A DNA stretch of 46,029 bases from Lentisphaerae bacterium GWF2_49_21 (lineage in GTDB: Bacteria > Verrucomicrobiota > Lentisphaeria > Victivallales > GWF2-50-93), in assembly GCA_001804805.1 (NCBI GenBank), contig MHBH01000010.1, forward strand, positions 1-46,029. Reading direction: 5' to 3'. The notes beneath the pieces are model-generated. The model was not told where the DNA came from. It saw nothing but the letters and a program-made list of their open reading frames with translations, and ran no database searches. A program made the position numbers and the translations under genes. Each line of letters begins with the position of its first letter. The first letter of the stretch is position 1. Of this stretch, positions 25,165 to 33,179 are shown in pieces.

Positions 25165-26042
25165 TTGCGAAACTGCTCCCTTTGTCTGAAGAATCCCACC
25201 AGCGGCTTAATGAAATCCTCTCCGCATTTGATATCGATAAGATCGACTTTTGCACGTTTACACGCCTTTTCATTCCTCTGATGCATTTCTGCGGACTGAC
25301 TGGCGTATCTGTCCATGAAACTGGATCCCGTCATGAAAAGATCATGTCTCTTGCCGTCTTCGGAATCCTCTATTGAAATACTGGCGGTACCCGGCCATTT
25401 GATTTCCACAGGATCCAATATCCGCACGGCAATCACGTCATGGCGCTTGTTCGCCGCCGTGAGGCGTTTTGAAAAGTCCTTGTCGTCAAGGAAATCGCTG
25501 ATCAGGAATACGACCGCCCTTTTGCGGAGCATCTTCATCATCCTGTTCAGGGCATCGGCAATATTGGTCCCCTTAGATTCAGGTTTCCTGGCAAGCATCT
25601 CCCTTATTAGCCTGAGTCCGTGCGATTTTCCTGAACGCGGAGGAAGATAAAGCTCGGTCTTGTCCGTGAAGATCATAAGACCGACCTTGTCATTGTTCCT
25701 AATTGCGCTGAAAGCGAGAAGCGAAGCTATCTCTATGGCACGCTCGTTTTTGGTCTTGTCCAGGCTGCCGAACGCCGTGGAAGCTGACGCATCTATCGCG
25801 ATCATGACAGTCAGCTCACGTTCCTCGATGTATTTCTTGATGAATGGGGAACCCATCCTGGCGGTCACATTCCAGTCGATGTCCCTGACATCATCCTCTG
25901 GAGTATATTCGCGGACCTCGTCGAACTCGATGCCACGGCCCTTGAAGACGCTGTGATAGGCGCCGGCGGTGATGTCATCGACAATACGTCGGGTCTTTAT
26001 CTCGATCCTCCGGACCTGGGCTATTATCTCTTTGGTGTTCAT
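25161..26042 (-). CDS. DUF58 domain protein
   Basis: A 293-residue cytoplasmic protein of the DUF58 family, a divergent VWA fold. The family signature GRGIEFDEVREYTPEDDVRDI followed by DWNVTAR is at residues 36-62, and a DASAS metal-site-like motif is at residues 84-88. These proteins are almost always encoded next to a MoxR AAA ATPase, as here, and probably act as its partner or substrate. The start at 26042 is directly preceded by the hairpin closing moxR, without a normal Shine-Dalgarno, so its translation may depend on moxR translation. Confidence 0.93.
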   Translation of the reverse strand: MNTKEIIAQVRRIEIKTRRIVDDITAGAYHSVFKGRGIEFDEVREYTPEDDVRDIDWNVTARMGSPFIKKYIEERELTVMIAIDASASTAFGSLDKTKNERAIEIASLLAFSAIRNNDKVGLMIFTDKTELYLPPRSGKSHGLRLIREMLARKPESKGTNIADALNRMMKMLRKRAVVFLISDFLDDKDFSKRLTAANKRHDVIAVRILDPVEIKWPGTASISIEDSEDGKRHDLFMTGSSFMDRYASQSAEMHQRNEKACKRAKVDLIDIKCGEDFIKPLVGFFRQREQFRK

Positions 26043-26067
26043 ATAAAATTTTCTCTGAAAATCTTAT
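26043..26067 (-). other. Hairpin filling the moxR-DUF58 junction
   Basis: ATAAAATTTTC (26043-26053) and GAAAATCTTAT (26057-26067) form an 11-position stem with one mismatch and a 3-base loop. On the mRNA it begins in the moxR stop codon and ends immediately before the DUF58 ATG, covering the place where a ribosome-binding site would lie. Confidence 0.65.
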
Positions 26068-27086
26068 GGCGTCCTTAACTCGTCGAGGATCCTGCGGACG
26101 ATTTCATTTGTAGTTATCTGTTCCGCTTCGGCCTCGTAGGAAATTATTATCCTGTGCCTTAGGATATCGGCGGCGATATCCTTCACATCCTGCGGAACGA
26201 CATATGCACGGCCCCCCATGAATGCGGCGGCCTTTGCGGCGACAGTCATCATGATCGCGGCACGTGGTGATGCGCCATATTGAATATAGTTGTCGAGATA
26301 GTCAAGCTTTGCTTCAGCCTGGCGCTGTGAGAGTTCCTTCCTCTTCTTGGGACGTGTCGCGATGGTGATGTCGAGGATGTATTCCACGATCTTCTCGTCG
26401 ATGTATATCTTGTCAACCCATTCCCTGGCTTTTTTGATGTCATCCAGGGTGGCTACAGAAAGCGCGTTGAGGACCAGTGCGGGATGAGCCATCCTGTTCA
26501 CGATGTCCCTTTCCTCGTTCCTCGAGGGATATTCGAGCTCGAGCTTGAACATGAAGCGGTCGACCTGGGCTTCAGGCAGGGAGTAGGTGCCTTCGTGTTC
26601 GATTGGATTCTGAGTGGCCATCACCAGGAAGGGCAGGGGCATCTCGAGCTTCTTTCCAGCGATCGTCACCTGTTTTTCCTGCATGCACTCCAGAAGCGCG
26701 CTCTGGACCTTGGCGGGGGCGCGGTTGATCTCGTCAGCCAGTACAATGTTTGCAAAGACCGGGCCTATCTTTACGCTGAACGTGTGGTCCTGCTGGTTAT
26801 AGATGTTGGTTCCGATAAGGTCTGCAGGAAGAAGGTCGGGAGTGAACTGTATCCTTGAAAATGTTCCGTTCAGACACTGGGATAGGGTTTTGACTGCAAG
26901 CGTTTTTGCCAGCCCGGGCAATCCTTCAATTAAGATATGACCGTCGGCGATCAGCGCCAGAATCAGGCTGTTGACGAGTTTTTCCTGCCCGACGATTATC
27001 TTCCCTATTTCCGTCTTGACCGGCTGGATGAAATGTGATACTTCACGGATCTTGTCCTGGAGCTCCTGCAGTTCATTCTGGTTCAT
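26064..27086 (-). CDS. moxR: MoxR-family AAA+ ATPase
   Basis: A 340-residue MoxR-type AAA+ ATPase, thought to act as a chaperone for assembly or maturation of VWA-domain complexes. Walker A is GLPGLAKT at residues 55-62, Walker B is in ANIVLADEINRAPAKVQSALL, and sensor I is VMATQNPIEHEGTYSLPEAQ. The C-terminal lid domain (GASPRAAIMM) is typical. AGGAG lies 8 bases before the ATG. It heads a four-gene minus-strand operon with DUF58, DUF4381-like and VWA genes. The region upstream is a structured segment that may end the previous transcript. Confidence 0.94.
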   Translation of the reverse strand: MNQNELQELQDKIREVSHFIQPVKTEIGKIIVGQEKLVNSLILALIADGHILIEGLPGLAKTLAVKTLSQCLNGTFSRIQFTPDLLPADLIGTNIYNQQDHTFSVKIGPVFANIVLADEINRAPAKVQSALLECMQEKQVTIAGKKLEMPLPFLVMATQNPIEHEGTYSLPEAQVDRFMFKLELEYPSRNEERDIVNRMAHPALVLNALSVATLDDIKKAREWVDKIYIDEKIVEYILDITIATRPKKRKELSQRQAEAKLDYLDNYIQYGASPRAAIMMTVAAKAAAFMGGRAYVVPQDVKDIAADILRHRIIISYEAEAEQITTNEIVRRILDELRTP

Positions 27087-27123
27087 GATAAATCTCCTGT
27101 CTGATTATTTATTGATTTCGTTT

Positions 27124-27151
27124 AATCCTGGAAATCCTGTTATCCTGTCCA
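27124..27151. repeat. aatcctgttatcctgtcc repeat word
   Basis: taatcctggaaatcctgtta followed by tcctgtcc is a periodic string of the aatcctg(t/g) word; a fragment ttatcctgtc also occurs near 2098-2107. It lies between the structured segment and the moxR ribosome-binding site. Confidence 0.55.
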
Positions 27152-27164
27152 ATCTGCCCATATT

Positions 27165-27267
27165 TAAAAACTGAGCGGCGGGTTATCTATTTTGAGGGGG
27201 TCAAAATGAACGTCTGATGACGTTGGTGTCATGATAACCCGGCCGCTCTATAATCATTAGACACCAA
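27165..27267 (-). ncRNA. Branched structured segment with minus-strand T-run
   Basis: An outer stem (27173-27187 with 27233-27248, one bulged base) encloses two perfect hairpins: ATTTTGA/TCAAAAT (27189-27195, 27201-27207, G5 loop) and AACGTC/GACGTT (27209-27214, 27219-27224, TGAT loop). TTGGTGTC (27223-27230) can pair instead with GACACCAA (27260-27267), an alternative fold. On the minus strand the outer stem is followed by AGTTTTT, like an intrinsic terminator. It lies between the pyrK-like stop and moxR. It may be an elaborate terminator, a small RNA, or the end of a degraded insertion sequence. Only the pairing is seen; the RNA class is not recognised. Confidence 0.4.
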
Positions 27268-27290
27268 TGAATCCTAAAAGTTCACTGCTT

Positions 27291-27394
27291 ATAGCCCTTT
27301 CTTTCAGACCAGTTACAACCCGCAGATAAATTATGTGCAAAATTATGATAACCTTAGTCAGAGCTGGTCGGGGAAGTGTGCAAGAAAGGGCTAT
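27291..27394 (-). other. Long-range 13-bp inverted repeat downstream of the pyrK-like gene
   Basis: ATAGCCCTTTCTT (27291-27303) and AAGAAAGGGCTAT (27382-27394) pair perfectly, and inside them GACCAG (27307-27312) pairs with CTGGTC (27364-27369). The 3' edge is 2 bases from the pyrK-like stop codon. With the adjacent branched segment it makes about 230 bases of nearly continuous potential structure. Confidence 0.5.
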
Positions 27395-27396
27395 GT

Positions 27397-28182
27397 TTAT
27401 TCGTAATAAATGGCGGTTGCAGGAAAAACCGGCCCCTCCTTGCAGGTTCTGGCGAAACGCCAGCCGTCGGTCTTTGTCTCATCCTTGACTTTCACTACGC
27501 ACGCATAGCACGCACCGATGCCGCAGCACATAAGATGGTCGAGGCTGAGCTCGCCGGAGAGGGTGTTTTTCAGCAGTATCCTCCCCATCGCCATCAGCAT
27601 TCCATGAGGGCCGCATCCGTAGAAGCTCATGCTCTTGGAAGGCGGATCCTTGATGATCTCATCAAGAAGCTTCGTGACAAAGCCTTTCTTCCCTTCCGAA
27701 CCGTCTTCCGTGGCGACCAGCACTTCAAATCCAGTCCTCTTGAATTCATCAACAAGGATCAGGTCCGAGGAAGTCCTGGCACCGATGAGTATTCTTCCCT
27801 TTGTCGGAGATTGTTTTGCAAGCATATATGTGGCGGCGGAACCGTAGCCGCCTGCGACTATTATTGGCAGCTGGTTTTTCTTCGGGACATTGAACGGTTT
27901 GCCCTGCGGTCCCATGAGGCTGCATTCGGTCCCTTTTGCGAGCTTGGAGAGGACGGCAGTCCCTTCTCCTATTACTTTGTATATTACAGTAAGCTCCCCC
28001 TTGGCGGTTGCATCGCAGATGCTGAATGGACGACGCAGGATCCTGTCGCGAAGATTGGCGATCTGGACATGGACAAACTGGCCGGGTTTCACCTTCGGGC
28101 ATATTTCAGGTGCCTTGAAGACAATCCTGTAGTAGTCTCCGCCTATGCATTCGTTTTTGATGATCGGGCAGTTTTCAAGCAT
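27397..28182 (-). CDS. pyrK: Dihydroorotate dehydrogenase electron-transfer subunit-like flavoprotein
   Basis: A 261-residue protein of the PyrK family. An FAD-binding ferredoxin-reductase barrel (PGQFVHVQI, then RRPFSICDA) is followed by an NAD-binding domain (IIVAGGYGSAATYMLA). A C-terminal 2Fe-2S motif with C-x4-C-x2-C (CGIGACYAC) and a later Cys is intact. PyrK passes electrons from the catalytic PyrD subunit to NAD in pyrimidine synthesis. No pyrD is present here, so the assignment rests on sequence. The start at 28182 has TGGAGA 6 bases upstream; the longer frame would translate an inverted-repeat element. Confidence 0.82.
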   Translation of the reverse strand: MLENCPIIKNECIGGDYYRIVFKAPEICPKVKPGQFVHVQIANLRDRILRRPFSICDATAKGELTVIYKVIGEGTAVLSKLAKGTECSLMGPQGKPFNVPKKNQLPIIVAGGYGSAATYMLAKQSPTKGRILIGARTSSDLILVDEFKRTGFEVLVATEDGSEGKKGFVTKLLDEIIKDPPSKSMSFYGCGPHGMLMAMGRILLKNTLSGELSLDHLMCCGIGACYACVVKVKDETKTDGWRFARTCKEGPVFPATAIYYE

Positions 28183-28206
28183 TAGTTCTCCAGTGAAAGA
28201 TTGAAT

Positions 28207-28317
28207 GAATGTCCAATATCCAACAAGGAATTTCCAATTTCCATTTGAATACCGTCTGGATTTTTCACAGTGTTTGACTTCGTCATTGGACATTCCTTGT
28301 TCATTATTGGATATTCG
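28207..28317. repeat. 111-bp inverted-repeat (MITE-like) element, copy 2
   Basis: The reverse complement of the right arm (28277-28317) matches the left arm of copy 1 (1915-1955) at 38 of 41 positions. The other arm (28207 onward, GAATGTCCAATATCCAACAA) pairs imperfectly with it. It occupies most of the spacer between the nitroreductase and pyrK-like genes, in opposite orientation to copy 1. Confidence 0.65.
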
Positions 28318-28332
28318 TATGATGTGGCTGAA

Positions 28333-28827
28333 TTAGAACTTCTCCCAGTGCAGGACTTCATTGAGGGGTCGCTTTGTGCATTTCTGATCGAGGTCCTCTG
28401 AATAACCGACTGAGATGAAGCTCATCAGCCTGTATCCTGCAGGAACTCCGAGTATCTGCCCGACCTTTTCAGCATATGGTTTCTTGTCACCGGCGACCCA
28501 GCATGTGCCAAGTCCAAGAGCCCTTGCTGCAAGAAGAATGTTCTCGGTCGCGGCAGAACCGTCTTCTATATAATACTTACTGTCCTTGCAGAATACGCAG
28601 ATGCATACCGGCGAATCGGCGATGAATTTCCCGTATTCCGTGATGTCGGCGAGGATTTTCCTCATTTTAGCATCGGTGATGGCGATGAATTCCCAGGGCT
28701 GTTCGTTGCGTGCGGTTGCCGCGAGACGGCCACAGTCGATGATGGTTTCAATGACGGTCTTTGAAACAGGTTTCTTGAGATACTTCCTGATGCTTCTGCG
28801 TTTCCGCAGAACTTCCAATGCGTCCAT
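28333..28827 (-). CDS. Nitroreductase family protein
   Basis: A 164-residue FMN-dependent oxidoreductase of the nitroreductase fold, at the short end of the family. The N-terminal LRKRRSIRKYLKKPVS motif binds the FMN phosphate, and the ARNEQPWEFIAI and ALGLGTCWVAG segments are typical. It would reduce quinones, nitro compounds or flavins with NAD(P)H; the physiological substrate is unknown. AAGGAG precedes the start. It is upstream of, and co-directional with, the pyrK-like gene, separated by an inverted-repeat element. Confidence 0.88.
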   Translation of the reverse strand: MDALEVLRKRRSIRKYLKKPVSKTVIETIIDCGRLAATARNEQPWEFIAITDAKMRKILADITEYGKFIADSPVCICVFCKDSKYYIEDGSAATENILLAARALGLGTCWVAGDKKPYAEKVGQILGVPAGYRLMSFISVGYSEDLDQKCTKRPLNEVLHWEKF

Positions 28828-28985
28828 TGCCTTCTCCTTAGTTAATAAGCGAGGATAATTCCCGGAACAGCTCTTGCGAGCTTAACTACAAGCGCATTCA
28901 ACTCCCGGGATTTTGCAATATGTTTGTAATCAATGCCGCAAGGCATGTTATTTCTCTTTCTCCGTTTTATATTTCGCTTCGGAAT

Positions 28986-30020
28986 TTATCTCCATTGATG
29001 GGGGCTTTTAAGGACGTCCCCTTCATTTGCCGCCGGCTGATCGGCTGCCTTCTTGGCCCTGGGCTTCATGACAGTCGCCTTTAAATACATGTCAAGCACA
29101 TTTGTCTTGTTGTCGACAGCGAGGAATTGGGGGCCGAAGAGATTCTTGTAGAAGTTCTGGTTGGAACTGACTACTCCGCCTATGCTTATCCTCTGCCCTT
29201 CCTCCACTGTAAGCTTGGTCACGATATTCTCAACGCGGACGGCTTGGTTTGCACCTTTGCCGTCTATGTAGCTCACCTCGGGATAAATTTCGACATCAAT
29301 CAGACCATCGTCCCTGAGCTTCGGCAGCACCATGAGCTTTGAACCGACATCCCGCATGAGAAATCCGGGAGCGGTGGGTATGATGACAGTACTGGCAGGA
29401 GTGACTACGACAGTCGGGGGCAGGAATTTGTAGTTGTTCAGCCAGCTGGGATCCGCTATGGTCTGTCCTACGAACAATGTCGCCGGAAATCCACTTTTAG
29501 TGGTTATGAACTGGGAGTTGTTCCTGATGGTTGTATCACTCTTCTTGGACGCGCTGACCGAGTAAGTCTTCGGATGTACGACCTTGCCGTTGTTTATGAT
29601 GATTTGGTTGGGCTTGACACCCGGGCCGTATCCGACTTCGACATTCACGCCACCTCCTGCGCCAGAACCGGTGTTCAGGAAATCAATGTCGATCCTGATG
29701 TTGACGGCGTCTGGATCGATGTCTTCCAGTATTTTCACTATTTTCGCGATCACTTCCGGAGCATCTCCGACGAGGATTGAACCTCTCTTCTCTTCATAGG
29801 TCAGTATCCCCCCTTCTGAAAGCAAGGGCTTGCATATGCTTTCTACTGTGGTGAAATCAAGACTCTTCAGCGGAATGAGCTTGTATTTGAATTCACCGGT
29901 TGGCTTAATTACGACGGTCTTGGGCTTTTTCTGATCAGCGGCAGGTACCGTTTCGTCCGCAGAAAACAATTGAATTGAGATCATCGCAAATAAAGTCAGG
30001 ATACATGTCTTTATTTTCAT
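28986..30020 (-). CDS. Secretin-like protein (short, exported)
   Basis: A 344-residue protein with a signal peptide (MKIKTCILTLFAMISIQLFS). A secretin N-type domain at about residues 40-100 (YKLIPLKSLDFTTVESICKP, GILTYEEKRGSILVGD, IVKILEDID) is followed by a C-terminal region with the strand pattern of secretin cores (GSKLMVLPKLRDDGLIDVEI, then a GQRISIGGVVSSNQN turn). It resembles the GspD/PilQ family but is about half the usual length, so it may be a secretin-fold accessory protein and not a complete pore. GAGGTG precedes the ATG. No other type II secretion or pilus genes are nearby. Confidence 0.7.
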   Translation of the reverse strand: MKIKTCILTLFAMISIQLFSADETVPAADQKKPKTVVIKPTGEFKYKLIPLKSLDFTTVESICKPLLSEGGILTYEEKRGSILVGDAPEVIAKIVKILEDIDPDAVNIRIDIDFLNTGSGAGGGVNVEVGYGPGVKPNQIIINNGKVVHPKTYSVSASKKSDTTIRNNSQFITTKSGFPATLFVGQTIADPSWLNNYKFLPPTVVVTPASTVIIPTAPGFLMRDVGSKLMVLPKLRDDGLIDVEIYPEVSYIDGKGANQAVRVENIVTKLTVEEGQRISIGGVVSSNQNFYKNLFGPQFLAVDNKTNVLDMYLKATVMKPRAKKAADQPAANEGDVLKSPHQWR

Positions 30021-30091
30021 TTTTCACCTCACTAACAACTATATACTTGAAAAGACAGCAATTCAATATGGGGAAACACAGGCGGTCCTCT

Positions 30092-31486
30092 TTATGCAAC
30101 GCTGACAGATGTGAAGACGACTATGCGTTTCACCTCCGGACCGATATTTGCGAAGTTCGCACGTCTGACTGATGGGATCCAGATGATTTCCCCTGACGAT
30201 GTGCAGACCACTGGAGCATGCGCCTTGCATTCCGAATCCATCTTTTTGGACTCGAAGAGCTTTTTGAGGTGGACGGATGAATCCTTCCCGAACGGAATCA
30301 TCTTGTCGCCGTTCTTACATTGCCTGACATGCAACTCGTCCGGAAGTGCATCGGCATCGAAATACACCACGCTTTCCCCGCGCTTGTATTCAAGTTTTGT
30401 CTTTGCAGGAATGATGTTTGCCTTCAGGACTGTCTTGTCCCATGATATTTCCTTGTCCGTACCCCATTTCCACTTGATTGGAGCAGATTCATCCTGATTG
30501 CGGATTTCGCAGAAGGAAACTGAGTTGTTTTTGAACTTCAGGAAGACATGGTCTCCGCCGATAGGAATCAGAGATGAACTTTTATCGGTCATGCGTTTTT
30601 CAAAAGCCTTGTTCATCTCTTCGGTGAACCTTGTGATGAAGTCGCTGTCAGGAATAAAGTCCGATGCGGTATGTTCGGAAATCCAGAGCCTGAGGAACCT
30701 CACCAGGATCGCCGGATGCAGGGCCTTGAGAAATTCGACTTCGAGGGATTTCCTGTTTTTAACCGGATTGAAGATTCCACAGGTGACCGCTTCGATGAAT
30801 TCGGCATCCTGTTCCAGTGCGTAGACGGACTTCAGCACGGATGAGCCGGTGTTCGGGAAGCGTTCCGAGATGAGGGGGATGACCTTGTTCCTGAAGAAAT
30901 TCCTTCTGTAGTCATCCTCGGAATTCGTGCTGTCGATCCGCCAGTCGGCAACTCCTTTTGATCTCAGATAGTCCTCGATCTCCTTGCGCCTGAAGTGAAG
31001 TATAGGCCTGATGATAGTGATCTTGCCGAGTTTTTGGACTTCGCGCAGGGATGTCAGTCCGGACGCGTTAGAACCGCGCAGGAGCCTGAGGAAGACATTT
31101 TCAATCTTGTCATTTGCGTTGTGACCAAGCGCGACAAATGTGGACGGGCCGTCCGCAATGTCGTTCCATTCCCTGAGGCGGAGTCTTCTGGCGGCGGACT
31201 CGATGCTTTCCCCAGGACGGCGGGAGTTATTGACATCCAGACTGATTTCCATGAAATCGATATTGCGGAATTCGCAGAATTTCCGGCACCAGCCGGCATC
31301 ATTGACACCCTCTTTTCCGCGTAATCCATGTTCGAAATGCACGGCCTTGAGGTGGAAGCCGTACCTCTTGGATTCCTCATCGAGGAGGATAAGCAGGGCG
31401 GTGGAGTCCGGTCCGCCGCTGAAACCGGCGAAGACATTCTTCACGCCGTCCAGTGTTTTCCTGCCGAAGAAGCCTTTCAAATCCAT
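30092..31486 (-). CDS. tilS: tRNA(Ile)-lysidine synthetase
   Basis: A 464-residue N-type ATP pyrophosphatase that attaches lysine to C34 of the tRNA-Ile with CAU anticodon, so that it reads AUA. The PP-loop SGGPDS is at residues 23-28. The catalytic domain continues with HFEHGLRG, GHNANDKIENVFLRLLRG and RPILHFRRKEIEDYL. Substrate-binding domains and a C-terminal TilS domain (VRQCKNGDKMIPFG...) follow; length compares with 432 in E. coli. It is divergent from the first ArnT-like gene, 58 bases away. Confidence 0.95.
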   Translation of the reverse strand: MDLKGFFGRKTLDGVKNVFAGFSGGPDSTALLILLDEESKRYGFHLKAVHFEHGLRGKEGVNDAGWCRKFCEFRNIDFMEISLDVNNSRRPGESIESAARRLRLREWNDIADGPSTFVALGHNANDKIENVFLRLLRGSNASGLTSLREVQKLGKITIIRPILHFRRKEIEDYLRSKGVADWRIDSTNSEDDYRRNFFRNKVIPLISERFPNTGSSVLKSVYALEQDAEFIEAVTCGIFNPVKNRKSLEVEFLKALHPAILVRFLRLWISEHTASDFIPDSDFITRFTEEMNKAFEKRMTDKSSSLIPIGGDHVFLKFKNNSVSFCEIRNQDESAPIKWKWGTDKEISWDKTVLKANIIPAKTKLEYKRGESVVYFDADALPDELHVRQCKNGDKMIPFGKDSSVHLKKLFESKKMDSECKAHAPVVCTSSGEIIWIPSVRRANFANIGPEVKRIVVFTSVSVA

Positions 31487-31544
31487 GATATTTGAGCCCC
31501 GATGTTTGAATTATGCTGAAAATAATAATAAACTGTATTTGATT

Positions 31545-33167
31545 ATGAATATTTCAAACATTTCGGCAAAGGAGAGGCGCATTTTCATCCTGGCGGCCCT
31601 GGGCCTCCTATGCATCTCATCCTTCCTGCACTTCTGGAAGATCGGGGAAGTTCCCAATGGATTCTATCCGGACGAGAGTTCCGTCGGATACAACGCCTGG
31701 TGCATAGCGGAGACAGGTGCGGATGAGTACGGAATAAAATTTCCGGTTTTCTTCAAATGTTTCGATAATTACCAGGATCCTGTCTACGTCTATGCCCTGG
31801 CAGGATTTATGAAAATATTTGGACCGGAAAAATGGGTGGCAAGGCTGCCAGGCGGAATATTTCATTTGCTTGCGTCAATAGCCTTCTTCTTCCTTGCGAC
31901 AAAGTATGTAAGGAACAGGTGGATTTGCATTGCCGGAGCATTTGTCATTTCGATTCTTCCATGGCTTTTCCCTTTGAGCAGGACCGGAATAGGCGGATAT
32001 CTGCCTATGGTTATGGGAATGACAGCGGGCTGGTATTTCATCATGGATGCAGTTGGCAGACGCTCAATGGCTTCAGCTGTTTTTGCGGGTTTTTTCTGGG
32101 CTTTTACCATGTATTCCCACCAGATCGGAAGACCGATGGGGGCTGTCCTTCTGATTTGTTTTGTCATTTCCATGAACAAGTTGATTTTAAAGCGCATGAA
32201 GATCTTCGCCTTGTTTTCCTCGATATATCTCATATGTATGTTGCCGATGATTGTTTATGTCTGTAATCATCCTGAGAGCATGACAAAGAGGTTCTCCTCT
32301 TTGAGCGTGTGGAGGAACGCCGGCGGCTTTTATGAAATAATGGCAAGGATAATTGAAAGATATCTTGAATACTTCAATCCATTTTTCCTGTTTGTGTCCG
32401 GAGATCCCATATTAAGGCATCATACCGGGGAATCAGGAGAGCTTTATATCTTCATGCTTCCTTTTATAATTGCCGGCATCTACATCTTCTACAGGAGGTT
32501 TGCTAGGAATCCATATGTAAGATTTGCAGTTCTTGCCCTGGTTGCCTATCCAGTTGCGGCAGTTTTTACTCTAAACCATTTCCACAGCACCAGGTCAATG
32601 GATGGTGCCGTTGTCTGGCCGATCATATTCATTGCGGGAATGGCTTATATATTCAGAAGGAGGAGCGAGAAAATATTCAAGGTGGGCTTTTATTCACTGC
32701 TTATATTTTTCATATTTGAGGCTGGACTCTACATGTCCAATTATTTCGGCAGATACGTGGAGAAGTCCAGGCTGGAATTCACTGCGCCGATAGTTGAAGC
32801 CCTGGAGTTTTCATTCAAGAATATGAAATCCGGAGAGACCCTCTATATTTCCGAATCGGCGATCCCGCAGAAGATAAATACCGAATTCAAGCCCTTCTGG
32901 TATTCATCTCTTCTTTTCTTCGGCAAAGTTCCACCGTCAGTTTATCAGGAACAAGGCATCCCCCGGGAATATATTTGCTTATATCAAGGCCAGTCGCTGG
33001 GGAAAGGAATACTTATAAGGAGCAATATTGTCAGCTTCAAGGACGAGGGGGGGATTGTCCGCTCGGTACAGAACAATGAGCAAATTCCGGAAAACGGCAC
33101 ATTAATCAGGCAGTTCCCGATCCTGAAAGGCGAAAAAGCGTTTTTAGAGTTATATTGTATAAAATAA
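31545..33167 (+). CDS. ArnT/PMT-like membrane glycosyltransferase, paralogue 1
   Basis: A 540-residue multi-spanning inner-membrane protein of the GT39/GT83 type, which uses polyprenyl-phosphate sugars to glycosylate acceptors on the periplasmic side. The first membrane helix is followed by the conserved acidic pair Asp43-Glu44 in GFYPDESSVGYNAW. About ten more hydrophobic segments follow, with a soluble C-terminal domain of about 120 residues. The ATG at 31545 is the only in-frame start near the first helix; no Shine-Dalgarno is visible. Two paralogues lie at 35930 and 37543. The shared block FPVFFKCFDNYQDPV... WVARLPG is nearly the same in all three. Confidence 0.85.
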   Translation: MNISNISAKERRIFILAALGLLCISSFLHFWKIGEVPNGFYPDESSVGYNAWCIAETGADEYGIKFPVFFKCFDNYQDPVYVYALAGFMKIFGPEKWVARLPGGIFHLLASIAFFFLATKYVRNRWICIAGAFVISILPWLFPLSRTGIGGYLPMVMGMTAGWYFIMDAVGRRSMASAVFAGFFWAFTMYSHQIGRPMGAVLLICFVISMNKLILKRMKIFALFSSIYLICMLPMIVYVCNHPESMTKRFSSLSVWRNAGGFYEIMARIIERYLEYFNPFFLFVSGDPILRHHTGESGELYIFMLPFIIAGIYIFYRRFARNPYVRFAVLALVAYPVAAVFTLNHFHSTRSMDGAVVWPIIFIAGMAYIFRRRSEKIFKVGFYSLLIFFIFEAGLYMSNYFGRYVEKSRLEFTAPIVEALEFSFKNMKSGETLYISESAIPQKINTEFKPFWYSSLLFFGKVPPSVYQEQGIPREYICLYQGQSLGKGILIRSNIVSFKDEGGIVRSVQNNEQIPENGTLIRQFPILKGEKAFLELYCIK

Positions 33168-33179
33168 AATCCGATAACT

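Noticed and set aside
28183-28293. Longer pyrK-like start at 28293
   Set aside because: It would translate the inverted-repeat element; TGGAGA just upstream of 28182 and the family N terminus support the shorter form.
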